Positions 9,760 to 21,541 of a stretch of 64,000 nucleotides of DNA are shown here, one piece after another. This DNA is from Zanthoxylum bungeanum (Eukaryota; Streptophyta; Magnoliopsida; Sapindales; Rutaceae), in contig SKCR01026792.1 in NCBI GenBank assembly GCA_019454045.1, positions 1 through 64,000 on the forward strand, written 5' to 3'. Both the position numbers and the translations under genes were made by a program. The stretch's first letter is position 1; every line of letters starts with the position of its first letter. Below the pieces are notes generated by a model. It saw only the letters and a list, made by a program, of their open reading frames with translations, ran no database searches and was not told the origin of the DNA.

Positions 9760-12003
9760 ATGCCAACAAGGACGGCTCCCACTGCTTTTGCCTTTCTTGT
9801 CCTCTTGTTCAACTTCCATTTCAATGTAGTTCATGGAACTGATCCTGAAGTTTGGCAAACTTACATTGTCAATGTCCAGCGGCCAGAAGGCAGACATCTT
9901 GCAGAATCAGAAGATGTTGAGCACTGGCATAGATCTTTTCTTCCATATAGCTTGGCAAGCTCAGACGTCCAGCAACGCCCGTTTTATTCATACAAAAATG
10001 TGATCAGCGGCTTTGCTGCAAAACTCACTGAGGAGGAATTGCAAGATATGGAAAAGAAAAATGGGTTTGTTTCAGCGCGTCCTGAAAGAAAGTTAAGGCC
10101 ACATACAACACACACGCCCAGCTTTTTGGGGCTGCACCAGGAGATGGGGTTATGGAAAGAATCAAACTTTGGAAAGGGAGTGATTATTGGAATACTGGAT
10201 GGTGGGATTAATCCAGAACACCCGTCATTCAGTGATGAAGGAATGCCTCCCCCGCCCGCAAAATGGAAAGGACGCTGTGACTTTTCAGCCTGCAATAACA
10301 AACTTATAGGAGCAAGGACTTTCCATATTGAAGGTAATGTGAAGGGAATTGAACCACCTGTTGATGTAGACGGGCATGGAACTCACGTAGCAGGCACGGC
10401 TGCTGGTACATTTGTGAAGAATGCTGAATCGCTAGGAAATGCCAAAGGCACAGCAGTTGGGATGGCACCTTATGCTCACCTAGCAATTTACAAAGTGTGC
10501 TTTGGAGGTAAAGAAGATTGCACTGAAAGTGATTTACTCGCGGGGCTTGATGCAGCCATTGAAGATGGTGTTGATGTGCTGTCTCTCTCAATCGGGGAAG
10601 AGTCAGTTCCATTTTTCAACGACAGCATAGCAATAGGCTCTTTTGCAGCAATTCAAAAGGGAATATTTGTAAGCTGTTCAGCTGGAAATACTGGCCCTTT
10701 CAACAGCACAATGTCTAATGAAGCCCCATGGATTCTCACAGTCGGAGCAAGCACCCTAGATAGGAGCATTGTAGCAACAGCAAAGCTTGGGAATGGCGAA
10801 GAATTTGATGGTGAATCCGTTTTCCAGCCCAAGGACTTTCATCAGACACTGTTGCCTCTTGTTTATGCTGGCATCAACGGTAAAACAGAGTCTGCATTTT
10901 GCGGAAATGGATCCCTTGATGGTATCGATGTGAAAGGCAAGGCAGTCCTGTGTGAACGAGGCGGGGGAATTGGAAGAATATTTAAAGGGCAAGTAGTGAA
11001 AGATGCTGGTGGTGCTGCCATGATTCTCATGAATGATGAACCTAGTGCCTTCAGCGTTATAGCTGACCCTCATGTTCTTCCAGCAACACATGTTAGCCAC
11101 GACGCTGGACTGAAGATCAAATCCTACATCAACTCAACAGCAACACCTATGGCAACAATCTTATTTCAAGGAACAGTCATTGGAAACTCCCAGTCTCCTG
11201 AAGTTGTTTCCTTCTCGTCAAGAGGTCCAAATTTGGCTAGTCCTGGTATTTTGAAGCCAGATATTATCGGTCCAGGCATGAGCATTCTAGCCGCATGGCA
11301 TGAGCCTCTTGACTTTAATACAAATCCAAAATCCATTTTCAACATAATGTCAGGAACATCAATGTCATGTCCTCACCTAAGTGGGATTGCAGCCCTGCTC
11401 AGGAGCTCTCATCCATCTTGGTCACCAGCTGCCATTAAATCTGCTATAATGACAACTGCAAATCTCTTAAATATGAATGGTAAACGTATTGTTGACGAAA
11501 CACTTCAGCCTGCCAATGTCTTTGCCATTGGTGCTGGTCACGTTAATCCATCAAGGGCAAATGACCCAGGATTAGTCTACGATATCCAACCAGATGATTA
11601 CATTCCTTACCTATGCGGTCTGGGTTACAGCGATAAGGAAGTTGAGATACTTGTACAGAGGCCAGTCATGTGTTCACATATAGGAAAAATACCAGAGGTT
11701 CAGCTGAATTATCCTTCATTTGCTGTGACACTGGGACCAGCTCAGACCATCACAAGGACAGTGACAAATGTTGGTCAGGCATATTCATCTTATGCTGTCT
11801 CTGTTGTTGCACCACCAGGGGTTTATGTGATTGTGAAACCCAGTAAGCTTTACTTTTCGAAAGTGAACCAGAAGGCAACATACTCTGTGACATTCACTCG
11901 TACAGGATCAGGTCACACAACTGCTCAGTTTGCTCAAGGGTATATAAATTGGGATTCTGCCAAGTACTCTGTAAGAAGTCCAATTTCTGTAAGGTTTGAG
12001 TAA
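9760..12003 (+). CDS. Subtilisin-like serine protease (SBT1/P69-like), secreted
   Basis: A 747-residue S8A endoprotease, a full-length size for plant subtilases. Residues 1-26 form a signal peptide (hydrophobic [10 protein letters not shown], ending VVHG). An I9 inhibitor propeptide spans about 34-110 and the mature enzyme probably starts at Thr116 ([10 protein letters not shown]). The catalytic residues are Asp147 (ILDGGINP), His206 (DGHGTHVAG), oxyanion Asn310 (SAGNTGP) and Ser534 ([12 protein letters not shown]). A PA insert lies at about 345-480 and a C-terminal Fn3-like domain from 649. It would be exported, self-processed and act in the apoplast, as P69 proteases do in development or defence. 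There is no intron, as usual in this subfamily. Start 9760 is chosen over in-frame 9667 because of the signal peptide and TATA position. The exact subgroup is inferred from overall resemblance. Confidence 0.95.
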   Translation: MPTRTAPTAFAFLVLLFNFHFNVVHGTDPEVWQTYIVNVQRPEGRHLAESEDVEHWHRSFLPYSLASSDVQQRPFYSYKNVISGFAAKLTEEELQDMEKKNGFVSARPERKLRPHTTHTPSFLGLHQEMGLWKESNFGKGVIIGILDGGINPEHPSFSDEGMPPPPAKWKGRCDFSACNNKLIGARTFHIEGNVKGIEPPVDVDGHGTHVAGTAAGTFVKNAESLGNAKGTAVGMAPYAHLAIYKVCFGGKEDCTESDLLAGLDAAIEDGVDVLSLSIGEESVPFFNDSIAIGSFAAIQKGIFVSCSAGNTGPFNSTMSNEAPWILTVGASTLDRSIVATAKLGNGEEFDGESVFQPKDFHQTLLPLVYAGINGKTESAFCGNGSLDGIDVKGKAVLCERGGGIGRIFKGQVVKDAGGAAMILMNDEPSAFSVIADPHVLPATHVSHDAGLKIKSYINSTATPMATILFQGTVIGNSQSPEVVSFSSRGPNLASPGILKPDIIGPGMSILAAWHEPLDFNTNPKSIFNIMSGTSMSCPHLSGIAALLRSSHPSWSPAAIKSAIMTTANLLNMNGKRIVDETLQPANVFAIGAGHVNPSRANDPGLVYDIQPDDYIPYLCGLGYSDKEVEILVQRPVMCSHIGKIPEVQLNYPSFAVTLGPAQTITRTVTNVGQAYSSYAVSVVAPPGVYVIVKPSKLYFSKVNQKATYSVTFTRTGSGHTTAQFAQGYINWDSAKYSVRSPISVRFE

Positions 12004-12156
12004 GCCATGATTTTGTATGATCATCTTAGATCAGCAACTCCTGGTCTGAAAGTGATCACACATTTATGTTCCCTCTCATATCTTTATCTTTCAACAACAA
12101 TGTAGTAAAATGTTTGAACTTTCATTACTGGAAGGATAATGAACTTTTTTCCAATT
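12004..12156 (+). other. Probable 3' UTR of the subtilase gene
   Basis: AT-rich sequence follows the TAA stop. AATGTAGTAAAATG near 12099-12112 could act as a poor polyadenylation signal. The end of the transcript cannot be fixed. Confidence 0.4.
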
Positions 12157-12179
12157 AAAAAAAAAAAAAAAAAAAAAAA
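12157..12179 (+). repeat. A23 homopolymer tract
   Basis: A run of 23 A starts 153 bases after the subtilase stop codon. It is a simple repeat. A link with polyadenylation is discussed under rejected ideas. Confidence 0.9.
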
Positions 12180-13172
12180 TCTAGCAAATACAATTAAGTG
12201 ATAGCTAGCAGGTAACCTAACAGAACAAAGAATATCAACACTATCTGAATCATCTAACATTCGAGCATGTTGAACATAGAATCCGTCCATGGTTGATGTA
12301 TAGGAGCAACCTCTCGAATCCAAGAAGGACCTCAAATGTTGTTTAAGGATGCATCATTCACAATTGATACTAACAATTGAAAAAAGAAATTGAGACAGAA
12401 TGTCATGTTGACTCATCAAGCAAAGGCAGGAGGATTAATCAAATATTTAATGAAATGTCTAATTTATTAATCAAATATTTTGTTTTACCTAAGAATATTA
12501 GACTCCTTTTGAGAAAATCAAATTTTTTATCTACAAACAATGCTCTAACTACCATCATATCATGAATACATAATTTTTCCACTCTATCCCTCCTGGATTC
12601 ACATTTTTATAAGACCATTAGTGAATTTTAGAACATAGCATTAAAAATAATCTTTTTTTATGTTATATAAATTACTTTATATATTAATGAAAGTGTTAGG
12701 ACGATTTGCGAGATTGAAATTTGATGGTAAAGTTTGATAAAGATTTGTTTGTGATTGGAGCTCTCGGTATTCAACACACAATACAGAAAAGTATATCCAT
12801 TCAGATTCAAATAACACTAACATGAATAACCAATGTCACAAAATAGATCAAAACAAATCACCTAGCTCACGCCAAAGACCCTCTTACAGTCACGATATTC
12901 CCCTTGCTTACAAAAATTACCCAAAAAGAATAAAACAATGGTGAAAAGTTACAAGACAATCGGTAAAGCCTCAGCCCCTCACTCACTGATAATCCCATAC
13001 CCTTACCCCACTCTGCTGTATTTCCCCAACTGAGCCACAAGACCCCAACCCAAAAAGAAACGAAAACGTAACTGCCTCTCCATCTCTTGATGATTAAGTA
13101 TATAACAATATTTTCCCAAAACTAACTCAATCCACCTCAGCCATCCTTCATTGATTGCACCAGGCTTCTTCT
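12180..13172. other. Intergenic DNA with one coding-like minus-strand stretch
   Basis: On the minus strand 12197-12335 has an open frame (MRSFLDSRGCSYTSTMDGF ...) whose composition looks coding before it runs into the poly-T made by the A23 tract. I do not recognise it, and no flanking splice signals convince me. The rest is AT-rich or pyrimidine-rich with no gene seen. Confidence 0.35.
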
Positions 13173-13303
13173 TCATACACCAGCAGAAACGTGACTCTGG
13201 CTTCTCCTTAACTTGGGCGGCAATATCTTGATCATGGGTAGCAGTTTGCTCAAGACCGAGCCCATCTTGCGGTCTTTCTTACTCCTCCTAAGGAATGCGG
13301 TCC
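13173..13303 (-). CDS. Candidate terminal exon of an unidentified minus-strand host gene
   Basis: Read on the minus strand, a strong 3' splice signal (TTTTTCTCTCTTTCTGTTAG) ends at 13304. It is followed by 131 open bases encoding a lysine/arginine-rich tail (FLRRSKKDRKMGSVLSKLL ...) and a TGA at 13173-13175. The phase (two bases completing a codon) fits the exon at 14122-14212, which leaves one base. I do not recognise the protein. A chance arrangement in non-coding DNA remains possible. Confidence 0.33.
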
Positions 13304-14121
13304 CTAACAGAAAGAGAGAAAAACTCGCCTAACTTGCTCGTATATGGATCATTACAACTTCAGCCAAAGTTTATCCCAAGCAATGAATATTCCAAACACA
13401 GGCTTTCAATTGAAATATCAATTATCTCGTGATTTAATATGTACAATTTTCTCTCTCTCTCTCAAAGCATAGCACGAGTAAAATAAATTCTCTCCCCACC
13501 TATTTAACTGACTAAATTAACTGACTCTCAATTTTAATTATGGGTTAATTAACAAATCCCAAGATGTAATTACCATAAACATAATGAATAATGATACTTA
13601 TTTTTAAAAGCAACAATATACTTACTCTAACCAAGTGAACCACAATCGAATTTACAATCTACATTCAACTATCAATGATCGTATCATATAGCTCAGTACT
13701 ACAGCCTATCAATCCTCTCTTACAATGGCAAAGGATAATCAAATGAAGTGTTTCCAGTTGACGGGGGCAATTTAACCTATATACAAGTTGGTAACTACCC
13801 GCTTGTAAGAACCAAAAATAAGTACATATGTTTTACGAAACAACAACATAATCAGTCTCGATTCCGGGTATTAGAACAAATTGAATTCACTGAACTATTG
13901 GCTTGCCTGTCTTTATCACGAAGCTTGCAATGCTGGGAATACAATCATTTCTGGGCCGAATGATGTGTCCTCTTCCGTGACTGATGCTTATCCATTACAA
14001 AACTTGAGTTTCTGCACGTTATTGAGATATATGAACCGACACATCTACAAAAAACTGCAGTTCAGTATTTCACAAATGAACTTTAATTACTTCAAAGTTC
14101 AAATATAAATATAATACTTAC
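13304..14121. other. Possible intron or intergenic DNA
   Basis: No supported gene is seen. A pyrimidine repeat (CTCTCTCTCTC near 13451-13461) and AT-rich sequence are present. It would be the intron between the two candidate exons if that gene is real. Confidence 0.4.
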
Positions 14122-14212
14122 GAATCATCATCTTGCCTTTTATTTGATGACCCTGGCATTGTCCAAGATTGTCCGCCCACCTGTCAAGAAGGTTGAGCAG
14201 CTCAGCATTGGA
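14122..14212 (-). CDS. Candidate internal exon of the same minus-strand gene
   Basis: A 91-base open segment on the minus strand is bounded by AAAATACAG (acceptor) and GTAAGT (donor). It encodes SNAELLNLLDRWADNLGQCQ and ten further residues. The donor phase matches the acceptor at 13303, giving an 818-base intron. The Copia-3 insertion point is 307 bases upstream, so the nest may sit in an intron of this gene. Function is unknown and expression evidence is lacking. Confidence 0.35.
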
Positions 14213-14518
14213 CTGTATTTTATAACAAAGACAACTTAAGATTGGATCAAACGAGAGGTTGGTGCAGTTTCATTGCACTCCAAGAGTGCAATATGGTTAA
14301 GACCCACAAACATCAGCCTATAACAAGGGGCGGGAGTTTGCTCAATGAAACGAAACCAATCTTTTTCCAATCAAACAGAAGGCATCAATCAGGTTATTGT
14401 TATCCCGGTAGGACCTTTGACATTTTCAGGTCTAGGAATCTAACCTCAACATGTTCCATCAGGAAACTATTGTTTCATGTACTCTCAATGGCCTATTTAG
14501 AAATGAAAATCTGATGAA
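14213..14518. other. Host flank immediately left of the TE nest
   Basis: No gene is recognised. It ends at the CGATT target site (14519-14523) of the Copia-3 insertion and joins, in the empty-site allele, to 51998 onward. Confidence 0.5.
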
Positions 14519-14523
14519 CGATT

Positions 14524-14535
14524 TGTTGTGATAAA
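14524..14535 (-). repeat. Copia-3 3' LTR, outer fragment
   Basis: TGTTGTGATAAA matches the first 12 bases of the 5' LTR (as read on the plus strand at 51650). The rest of this LTR resumes at ~34080 after the CACTA-like insertion. Confidence 0.8.
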
Positions 14536-14547
14536 TACTACAACAAA

Positions 14548-14990
14548 ATAGACCTTTAGCGTCCAAACATTTAGCGTCGAAATTTTTTTCGACGCCAATA
14601 AACTCTTTAGCGTCGAAATTAGATTCGTCGCTAAAGGTTTATCTTTTAGTGTCGAAATAATTATTTGACGCCAAAGGATTGATGATTTAGCGTCCAATTT
14701 CTATTTCGATGCTAGAGGTTCCATCATTTAGCGACAAAAAATTATTTAGACACTAAAGGTTGAACCTTAGCGTCGAAATATTATTTGGACGCTAAAGGTT
14801 CAACCTTTAGCGTCGAATCTAAATTTCGACGCTAAAGGTTAATTTTAATTTTTCGAATTCCCCCTTAAAAAATTTGAATTTATCGATTTATAAATTCAAA
14901 TTTAAATTTTGACATTCAGCGACTAAATTTTCGACGCTAAAAGTCAAAAAATTCGACGCTAAAGGTTGAACCTTTAGCGTCGAATCAAAA
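14548..14990. repeat. Left palindromic subterminal array of the CACTA-like element
   Basis: About nine copies of TTTAGCG(T/A)C face each other around short AT-rich loops, for example CCTTTAGCGTCGAATC ... GATTCGACGCTAAAGG type pairs. Transcripts would fold into several stable hairpins. Confidence 0.85.
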
Positions 14991-14995
14991 TTTAT

Positions 14996-15311
14996 AGTAT
15001 CTAATATACATTCGGCATAAATAAATTTCTATCAGCTACACCCTCACAGCAGAGGCACGGTCTCGGATGTAGTCAACGAAAAGATATTTATAAACCGTAT
15101 TGACAAGACGGACCAAGAAACAAGTATTCCAAATACTAGTTACTTTAAAACCTTATTAAGCGGGGATATTCCATTAAGTGTCATACACCCTAAATCTAAT
15201 CAAATTAGATTATAACATGCATGTATAAAGTCAAGAAAACATGATTAAACATTGAATAAAATAAGCTAATCATTATGGAGGCCTAAAATCAGACTCGCTC
15301 TGATACAATTT
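14996..15311 (-). repeat. L1 partial internal region (extra copy)
   Basis: It is nearly identical to 21225-21541 (same CAGAGGCACGGTCTCGGATG landmark). It ends in a mutated PBS (TGATACAA instead of TGATACCA on the plus strand). Its left edge abuts the CACTA-like array near 14990-14996. Confidence 0.85.
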
Positions 15312-17349
15312 TGTAGGGGTTTTAGGGGCTAATATCCGGTAACGCAGCGGAAGCGGTGGAAAATCAAATTTTCCGATTTCAAAACTTTTTCTCGGATTAA
15401 TTAAATAAACATATTTATTTAATATTTCAATAATCAAATTATGAAATAAAATTCAATAAATCATATTTAAGTGAATTTACCGAATTGCCCTTACACTTGG
15501 TATTTTGTCCATTTTAGTCCGAAATTGATCTAATCAATTTTGAATGATTCTAAATCATTTCTAAGATGAACTATGTTCAAAACATCAAAACACCAAAAGC
15601 ACCAAAAATCCCAAAATCTAACTCCTTGGCCGAATGCTCCCAATTGGGGTGCCATTTGTGCACTTTGTCTTTCATGCTTCAAAACACATCAACATATATT
15701 TTCATTTTTCATTTGGCCGAAATTGGTAAGGCAAATTACAAGAATATTAATTTCATCTTCATTTGTCTTTCATTTGTTCAACTTGGTTAAATATCTAAAA
15801 CAACTTTAAAGATATTTAATTAGTCAACAAATGCAACTTAAAAATATAACTTTTATATTTTAAAGTGTCATGGCCGAAATTATCAAGAAAAAAGGAAAAA
15901 GATATTTTCATTTTTCAAACAATTTTGAACAAATATCTTAAGAAGTCAAAATCAATTTGACAACCTTTCCTTAATGTAAAGTCAAACTTTTTACACTTAT
16001 AATCATTTCCTAACTTTATCATTTGGTGATATATTTATATTTTAATTATATTAATCATTTAACATTAAATAATTAAATAATTAATTAAATACAAATATAT
16101 CAAATATATGTATTATATTTACTTTAAATATCTCAAATACATATATTGATGATATAAGTCAAATACCTTTATTTGACCATTTATTAATGTGTATTTAATA
16201 ATATCATATATTAAATACAAATACACATTAATTAGGAAATGACGGTTCGGCCCTGTTCGCATGTATTTTTCGTTTAACGTTTAAACGATTTATAAATAAT
16301 CATCATTATTCATAAATGTTGCTCTAGTGCTCTACGAGTATGTTTCATTATTGAGACTCTCTAGATTCAGGTATATCCGTCACGAAATCCAATTTCATGT
16401 CCATAATCTACCCACCCGTAGATTATGACGATCACGGATAAACTAGCTGAATCATACAGGTCGAGGTTATTGCATACGTATAATCCCTCCGTCACAGGTA
16501 TCCGAATAATCCCAGAGATATAGATGTAAACGTCAAATCTCTATAGGTATTATCCCGTCGACGTATCTATTAGCAATCTCTAAATAACACTCGGAACTTA
16601 CTTCCGATGTATACTGTGGCCACAGATTTAACAGACTGCTAAATATATATGGACTACCTATGCTCTGTACACAGAACTGACGGATCCTATCTTGACACTC
16701 ACACAGGATATCCTGAGGATCGATCCACACCCAACGAACAGGCGGAGGTCTGATCTAAATAGATCGGTGACGTGACTGCCATCTAAGTGTGGAGGATGTC
16801 TCATACATCCACAGTGGTGTCTCAAGTCGAAGGACCACTATGCTACTCAACCCGAGAAGATTCTTATTGACGTTGGTGTACCATCCATTAAGAATCTTCG
16901 GTGAGCCGTTCAGTGTTTATCCACTATAAACACCTACACGTCTATACGAGTCTCCATAGACTCATGGTTCATTGGGATAAACCATCGGACCAAGTCTCGA
17001 TATACGACATGTACTGGTCTCAACGGATTTGACTAACCGACCTGTGTTAGCAAATCTTGACCAGGAACTATGTTTTGATAATATTCATATAGCAGTGACA
17101 CTTCCCAATGTCAATTACAAACTAACTTTGTAACTGTGTACTGCATTATATATTATCGGGCCTTTGTCTAATATATACATATCACTAAACCACATTTAGT
17201 TTCAATCTAATCGTAATCAGATCGAATACGTATATAAGAACAAGAGGTGCAACCATAAATAAGTAATATTATGGAATAAGGGGATGTTCGTATTCATGAA
17301 TCAGACATAAATACGGTCCGGATTGGCGCTCTGAGCACCAACCCCAACA
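15312..17349 (-). repeat. L1 left LTR (2038 bp)
   Basis: It starts TGTAGGGG and ends CCCCAACA on the plus strand, making an inverted terminal motif. It matches 21542-23707 and, in reverse, 36955-39567. It is the shortest of the three copies because the middle variable segment is almost absent. Confidence 0.9.
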
Positions 17350-20300
17350 ATTTCTCTCCACTTGCTCTAGTGCCAATCCACGATATCATATACTCATCTC
17401 AATGTGCATCGTATGCACATGGTCCTCAAAGCTCACCCAGTACTTAAGAGGTAGGCAACAAAAACAAGTCCGCTATGACATATTGAGTTTGTCAAACAAA
17501 CTCCATCGTTTCCCATAGTCAGCATCATTCATATTTTGTAGAATCTAGATTATACATTAATATGACTCTGATGCTACATCAGTATTGTGCTACAGCTACT
17601 GAGTTGTCCAAGTATTTAAGGATCAAATCCAAAATACTATGCGGACAACCGCAAGCACAACACCAATATAAAACTTCTAATTTATAAGGTCACTATGCAA
17701 CTTCATAAGTCAATACTTCATAAGTTGCATCTAATTCTACTCAGATAGTAGAATCATTCGTGACACTCCCACTGCATCTTTCCTGACTCTTTATGACGTA
17801 GACTGTCTAACGTCATAATTAGTCTCAAAACTAATATGACCCTAATGGTTGCAGACTATATTCTCCATGAATTAGAAACTCGTTTTTAATATCTCAAAGA
17901 TCACAAAGAACGTGTTTCAAGATCCATCATATGGTCTATAGGATGTCAAACAACTCGTAACAATTACGATTAAATCGACATCGATAATCGCACATAATAA
18001 AGTATTCACTATGTCATCATCAAATGATACATAATATTGTTTAGACATTCTAATCAATATCTCTTTCGAAAAAGGAATCATCCTTTACGAAAATGAATAC
18101 TATGTATAAGACATACAATAACTGTCGAACAGTTATACTAACTGTCATACAGATAGCCTTGTTATGTCCTTCATTAGATCATATCTAATGTACGACTAAT
18201 AGGAGTATCTCACAAGTCTCCAAGTTTCATATCATATATAAAACTTTATATCAAATATAACAGAGACTACTCCCACTGCTTTCACGGAGTAAAGAAGACT
18301 TAGGTAAATCTTTTACCTCACAAACATCTCATTATTACTATAATAATGATAATGTTGTTAGGATATATAACACTAGAAAGTAATTTGTACGCTCCCACTA
18401 ACCCTTCTATCACATATGTATTCTATACTTTGACAAGATCAGACAATCTGACGATATCAAAAACAGAGAACACAGATTTTCGGAAGACTTATCCGAGTCT
18501 ACAATAGGCTCTATAAGCTAGCACACTAAACTGCGATCTCAGCAGAACACAAACTCTAGGGCCATTTCAGAATGAACTCTTCAAATAAGGAAATCACAAC
18601 TGATCTCTTATCTGAATAAGTCATCCAAAAACGCCACTTTGCATTCTTTAGCTAAAATATACAGTTTATTATCAACATTAACCAATATATCTTTAATTGT
18701 TCATTTAGTGTGACTAGAGATAAGTTTTCTCAGAATCTACAATAGATTGCTGAGTATAACTTTTCTCACTGTCATACTGTAAAGGTCAAACCTTTAATAA
18801 GCTCACATGCTTTCGCTGCGCAAACAATTAGCACATATCATGAACTAATTCATAATGAAAGCTTAATCAAGTTCAAAACTTGATCGTAGTAAGCTATGAA
18901 CAATCTTAGATCTATGGTTCAATGGTGAACTTCCAGAATCGATATCAAATATCGCTTCCATTATAAGTTATAGGATAATTTTTCTTCAGTAAGAAAACAA
19001 CAACGGAACCATTAAGTATCAAATACTCGTGAATGATTCTGTTATCCTATTGGACTTGTACGGAAGATGTATAAGGGTTGTTTCATCTTATTAATTACGT
19101 AGTTCCATTTATAATTTATCATTCTCACATTTGACTTCAATAAGTCAAGTCTTTTCTACAATAGTTAACATCTGATGTTACACACCAAGTAATAAAACGA
19201 TTTTATTACTTAGAATCGTAGGAAAGATATTCTATTAAATAGAATACAATATTCTATTAAACAGAATAAACGATAAACTTTTACTTATACCTCCGAGGTG
19301 TAAGTAATTTCCATTATATAACTTATTAATAAAAGAACATTCAAATCTTAAACTTTTCAAGATTCAATTTTTTACCTATACATATCATATATGTAACTGT
19401 AGAAATAATGGAACATTAATTAAAGAGATGAATTAGTGTTACTGGAGCATAACCCCAAGAGTATTGAAACTAATTCGGTAACATTCAATATCAAGACGAA
19501 TCAAATCATATAAGATTCGATTGCTCCCACTACTCAATTCCATCAAGATGGAATCGTGGAAGAATAATATTGAATATGAATCATATTCACTGAATAACCT
19601 TAGAACTAATTGCTTTAAATTCAAATGTTTGATCGTATCAAAGATCTTTGAACAGTTCAAAGACATGTAATGAATTTTAAGGATCAAGTTTTCAAAATAC
19701 TTTAGATTGAATATATTTGAACAAGTCAAAAATGTTCAATCTACGTTTCATCAGAACAGATTGAAAGTTCTTGATACTTTCAAGACTTTCAATATGTGTT
19801 CCTTCAGAAACACGTAACTAAGTTATGACAATCATCAACTAAGTTACGAAATAAAGAAAACTACCTTAAGCAATTATTATTTATAAAACTACATACATCC
19901 AATGTATCAGTTAAATAAATTTGGTGGTCCAATGACAATCATTGGTTAAACGAGATCTTAATCACTTTCTGAATACAATATTCATTAAATGGATAAGGAT
20001 GTGTGGTGTGATCTAGTATCAAACCATCCTTTACCATACGGATTGAGCATCCAATGCTTAAGTGATTAAATCATAAAGCACCGTTCTAAATTATTTACTT
20101 TACCGAATAATTTTTCTTAATGTTTATCTCTACGTCAATGACACTACTAGTTATTATAAAATATATAACAATTGTTTATAAAGAACAAGTGACTATCCAA
20201 TAGTCGCAAGTTCCGATATCAAATATCAAAACAATCGTTAACCAATATTTCAAATAACTAGACGGGAGATCTGGTATCCAATACCTATAGTTGTAGTATT

Positions 20301-21541
20301 GTGAAAATCGATATTTTCTATACACAAATATACGCATCTCCTTTCTTTAGCTTTACTATTTGCATTCAACTATTCACAACAATTGTAAATAACTGATTAG
20401 CAAATTGTGTCAGACACATTACCTCTAAAGGTAATTAAAGCTTAGAAACGTCATTACTAGATAAACAAATACCTAATAGGGCTTTCTAAATGCCAGTCAA
20501 GAATCTCGAGACATGAACTAATTCAAGTCAATTCTTACTGCATAAGAAACTATTGTCTCTAAAGTATTATATCCTAAAGGGATATCTATCTAGATTATCT
20601 ATCATGACTTAGAAACTAAGTCATTAACCATCTTGATTTTTCAAGAAAATCGGAACAACAGTTCCCGATGGTTTAGACCAATCTAATAATATCCTAGTCT
20701 ATTAGTATCTAGAACCTATTCTAGAATAACTGCAACCAAGAGTCTAGTCAGATAACATATCATAATATGTGTGCAGTAAATAAAAGTTTAATTCTATCTA
20801 CTATAGAATAAGGAAACAAACAAGCGGCAATTTCCATAATAACATACACTGCCTAAGTTATGGAATATTTTAAACTTAGCAGTGCCTCCCACTATTTTTA
20901 CGTAATGCCGTAATCCCCAACGGAAGACGAGAATTCAATAATTAAATCGAATTCCATAATGGGAAGAGGACCCCATGAATATATTTCGACTCACAGCAGA
21001 GGCACGGTCTCGCCTACGTATATTCACAGGTAGACAACTAATTGTCAATCACTCACTAGTGACTCCGAGGTTCCGGTCCTGGCCGTTTCTCGTTGTCGCT
21101 GCGAAGGCAGGCCCACAAGGAGACGTACCAAGGTTAAACTCGTCAATGATAAACTCAAGTTACTTGCGTAACCCTGACAGCTAGGGCACGTTCAGGATTC
21201 CGCTTTCGCTTGAATTTATCTAGTATCTAATATACATTCGGCATAAATAAATTTCTATCAGCTACACCCTCACAGCAGCAGAGGCACGGTCTCGGATGTA
21301 GTCAACGAAAAGATATTTATAAACCGTATTGACAAGACGGACCAAGAAACAAGTATTCCAAATACTAGTTACTTTAAAACCTTATTAAGCGGGGATATTC
21401 CATTAAGTGTCATACACCCTAAATCTAATCAAATTAGATTATAACATGCATGTATAAAGTCAAGAAAACATGATTAAACATTGAATAAAATAAGCTAATC
21501 ATTTATGGAGGCCTAGAATCAGACTCGCTCTGATACCATTT
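17350..21541 (-). other. L1 internal domain, non-coding
   Basis: This 4.2-kb region has no ORF with retrotransposon motifs on either strand. The left edge carries a purine-rich tract on the minus strand (AAGTGGAGAGAAA), the polypurine tract. The right edge carries the primer-binding site. CTCCCACT (AGTGGGAG on the minus strand) recurs at 17766, 18270, 18392, 19524 and 20886. It could be an unrecognisably decayed Copia pol or an unrelated filler. Confidence 0.7.
21522..21538 (-). promoter_or_regulatory. L1 primer-binding site
   Basis: On the minus strand this reads TGGTATCAGAGCGAGTC, a full match to the tRNA-iMet-type site, three bases from the LTR end. Confidence 0.85.

Noticed and set aside
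9760..12179. Subtilase gene as a processed retrocopy (intronless, poly-A tract 153 bp downstream)
   Set aside because: This subtilase subfamily is commonly intronless, a proper TATA box lies at the expected distance upstream (a retrocopy would lack it), and no matching duplications flank the gene and the A23 tract.
16533..16730. Similar small ORFs in all three L1 LTRs (16533-16730, 22989-23183, 37479-37730) as a conserved peptide
   Set aside because: The LTRs are homologous DNA, so shared frames are expected. Starts, ends and frames differ between copies and indels are not multiples of three.
17350..21541. L1 interior as hidden host genes
   Set aside because: No open frame with splice-compatible structure or recognisable protein is seen. 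PBS and PPT at its edges mark it as retroelement interior.
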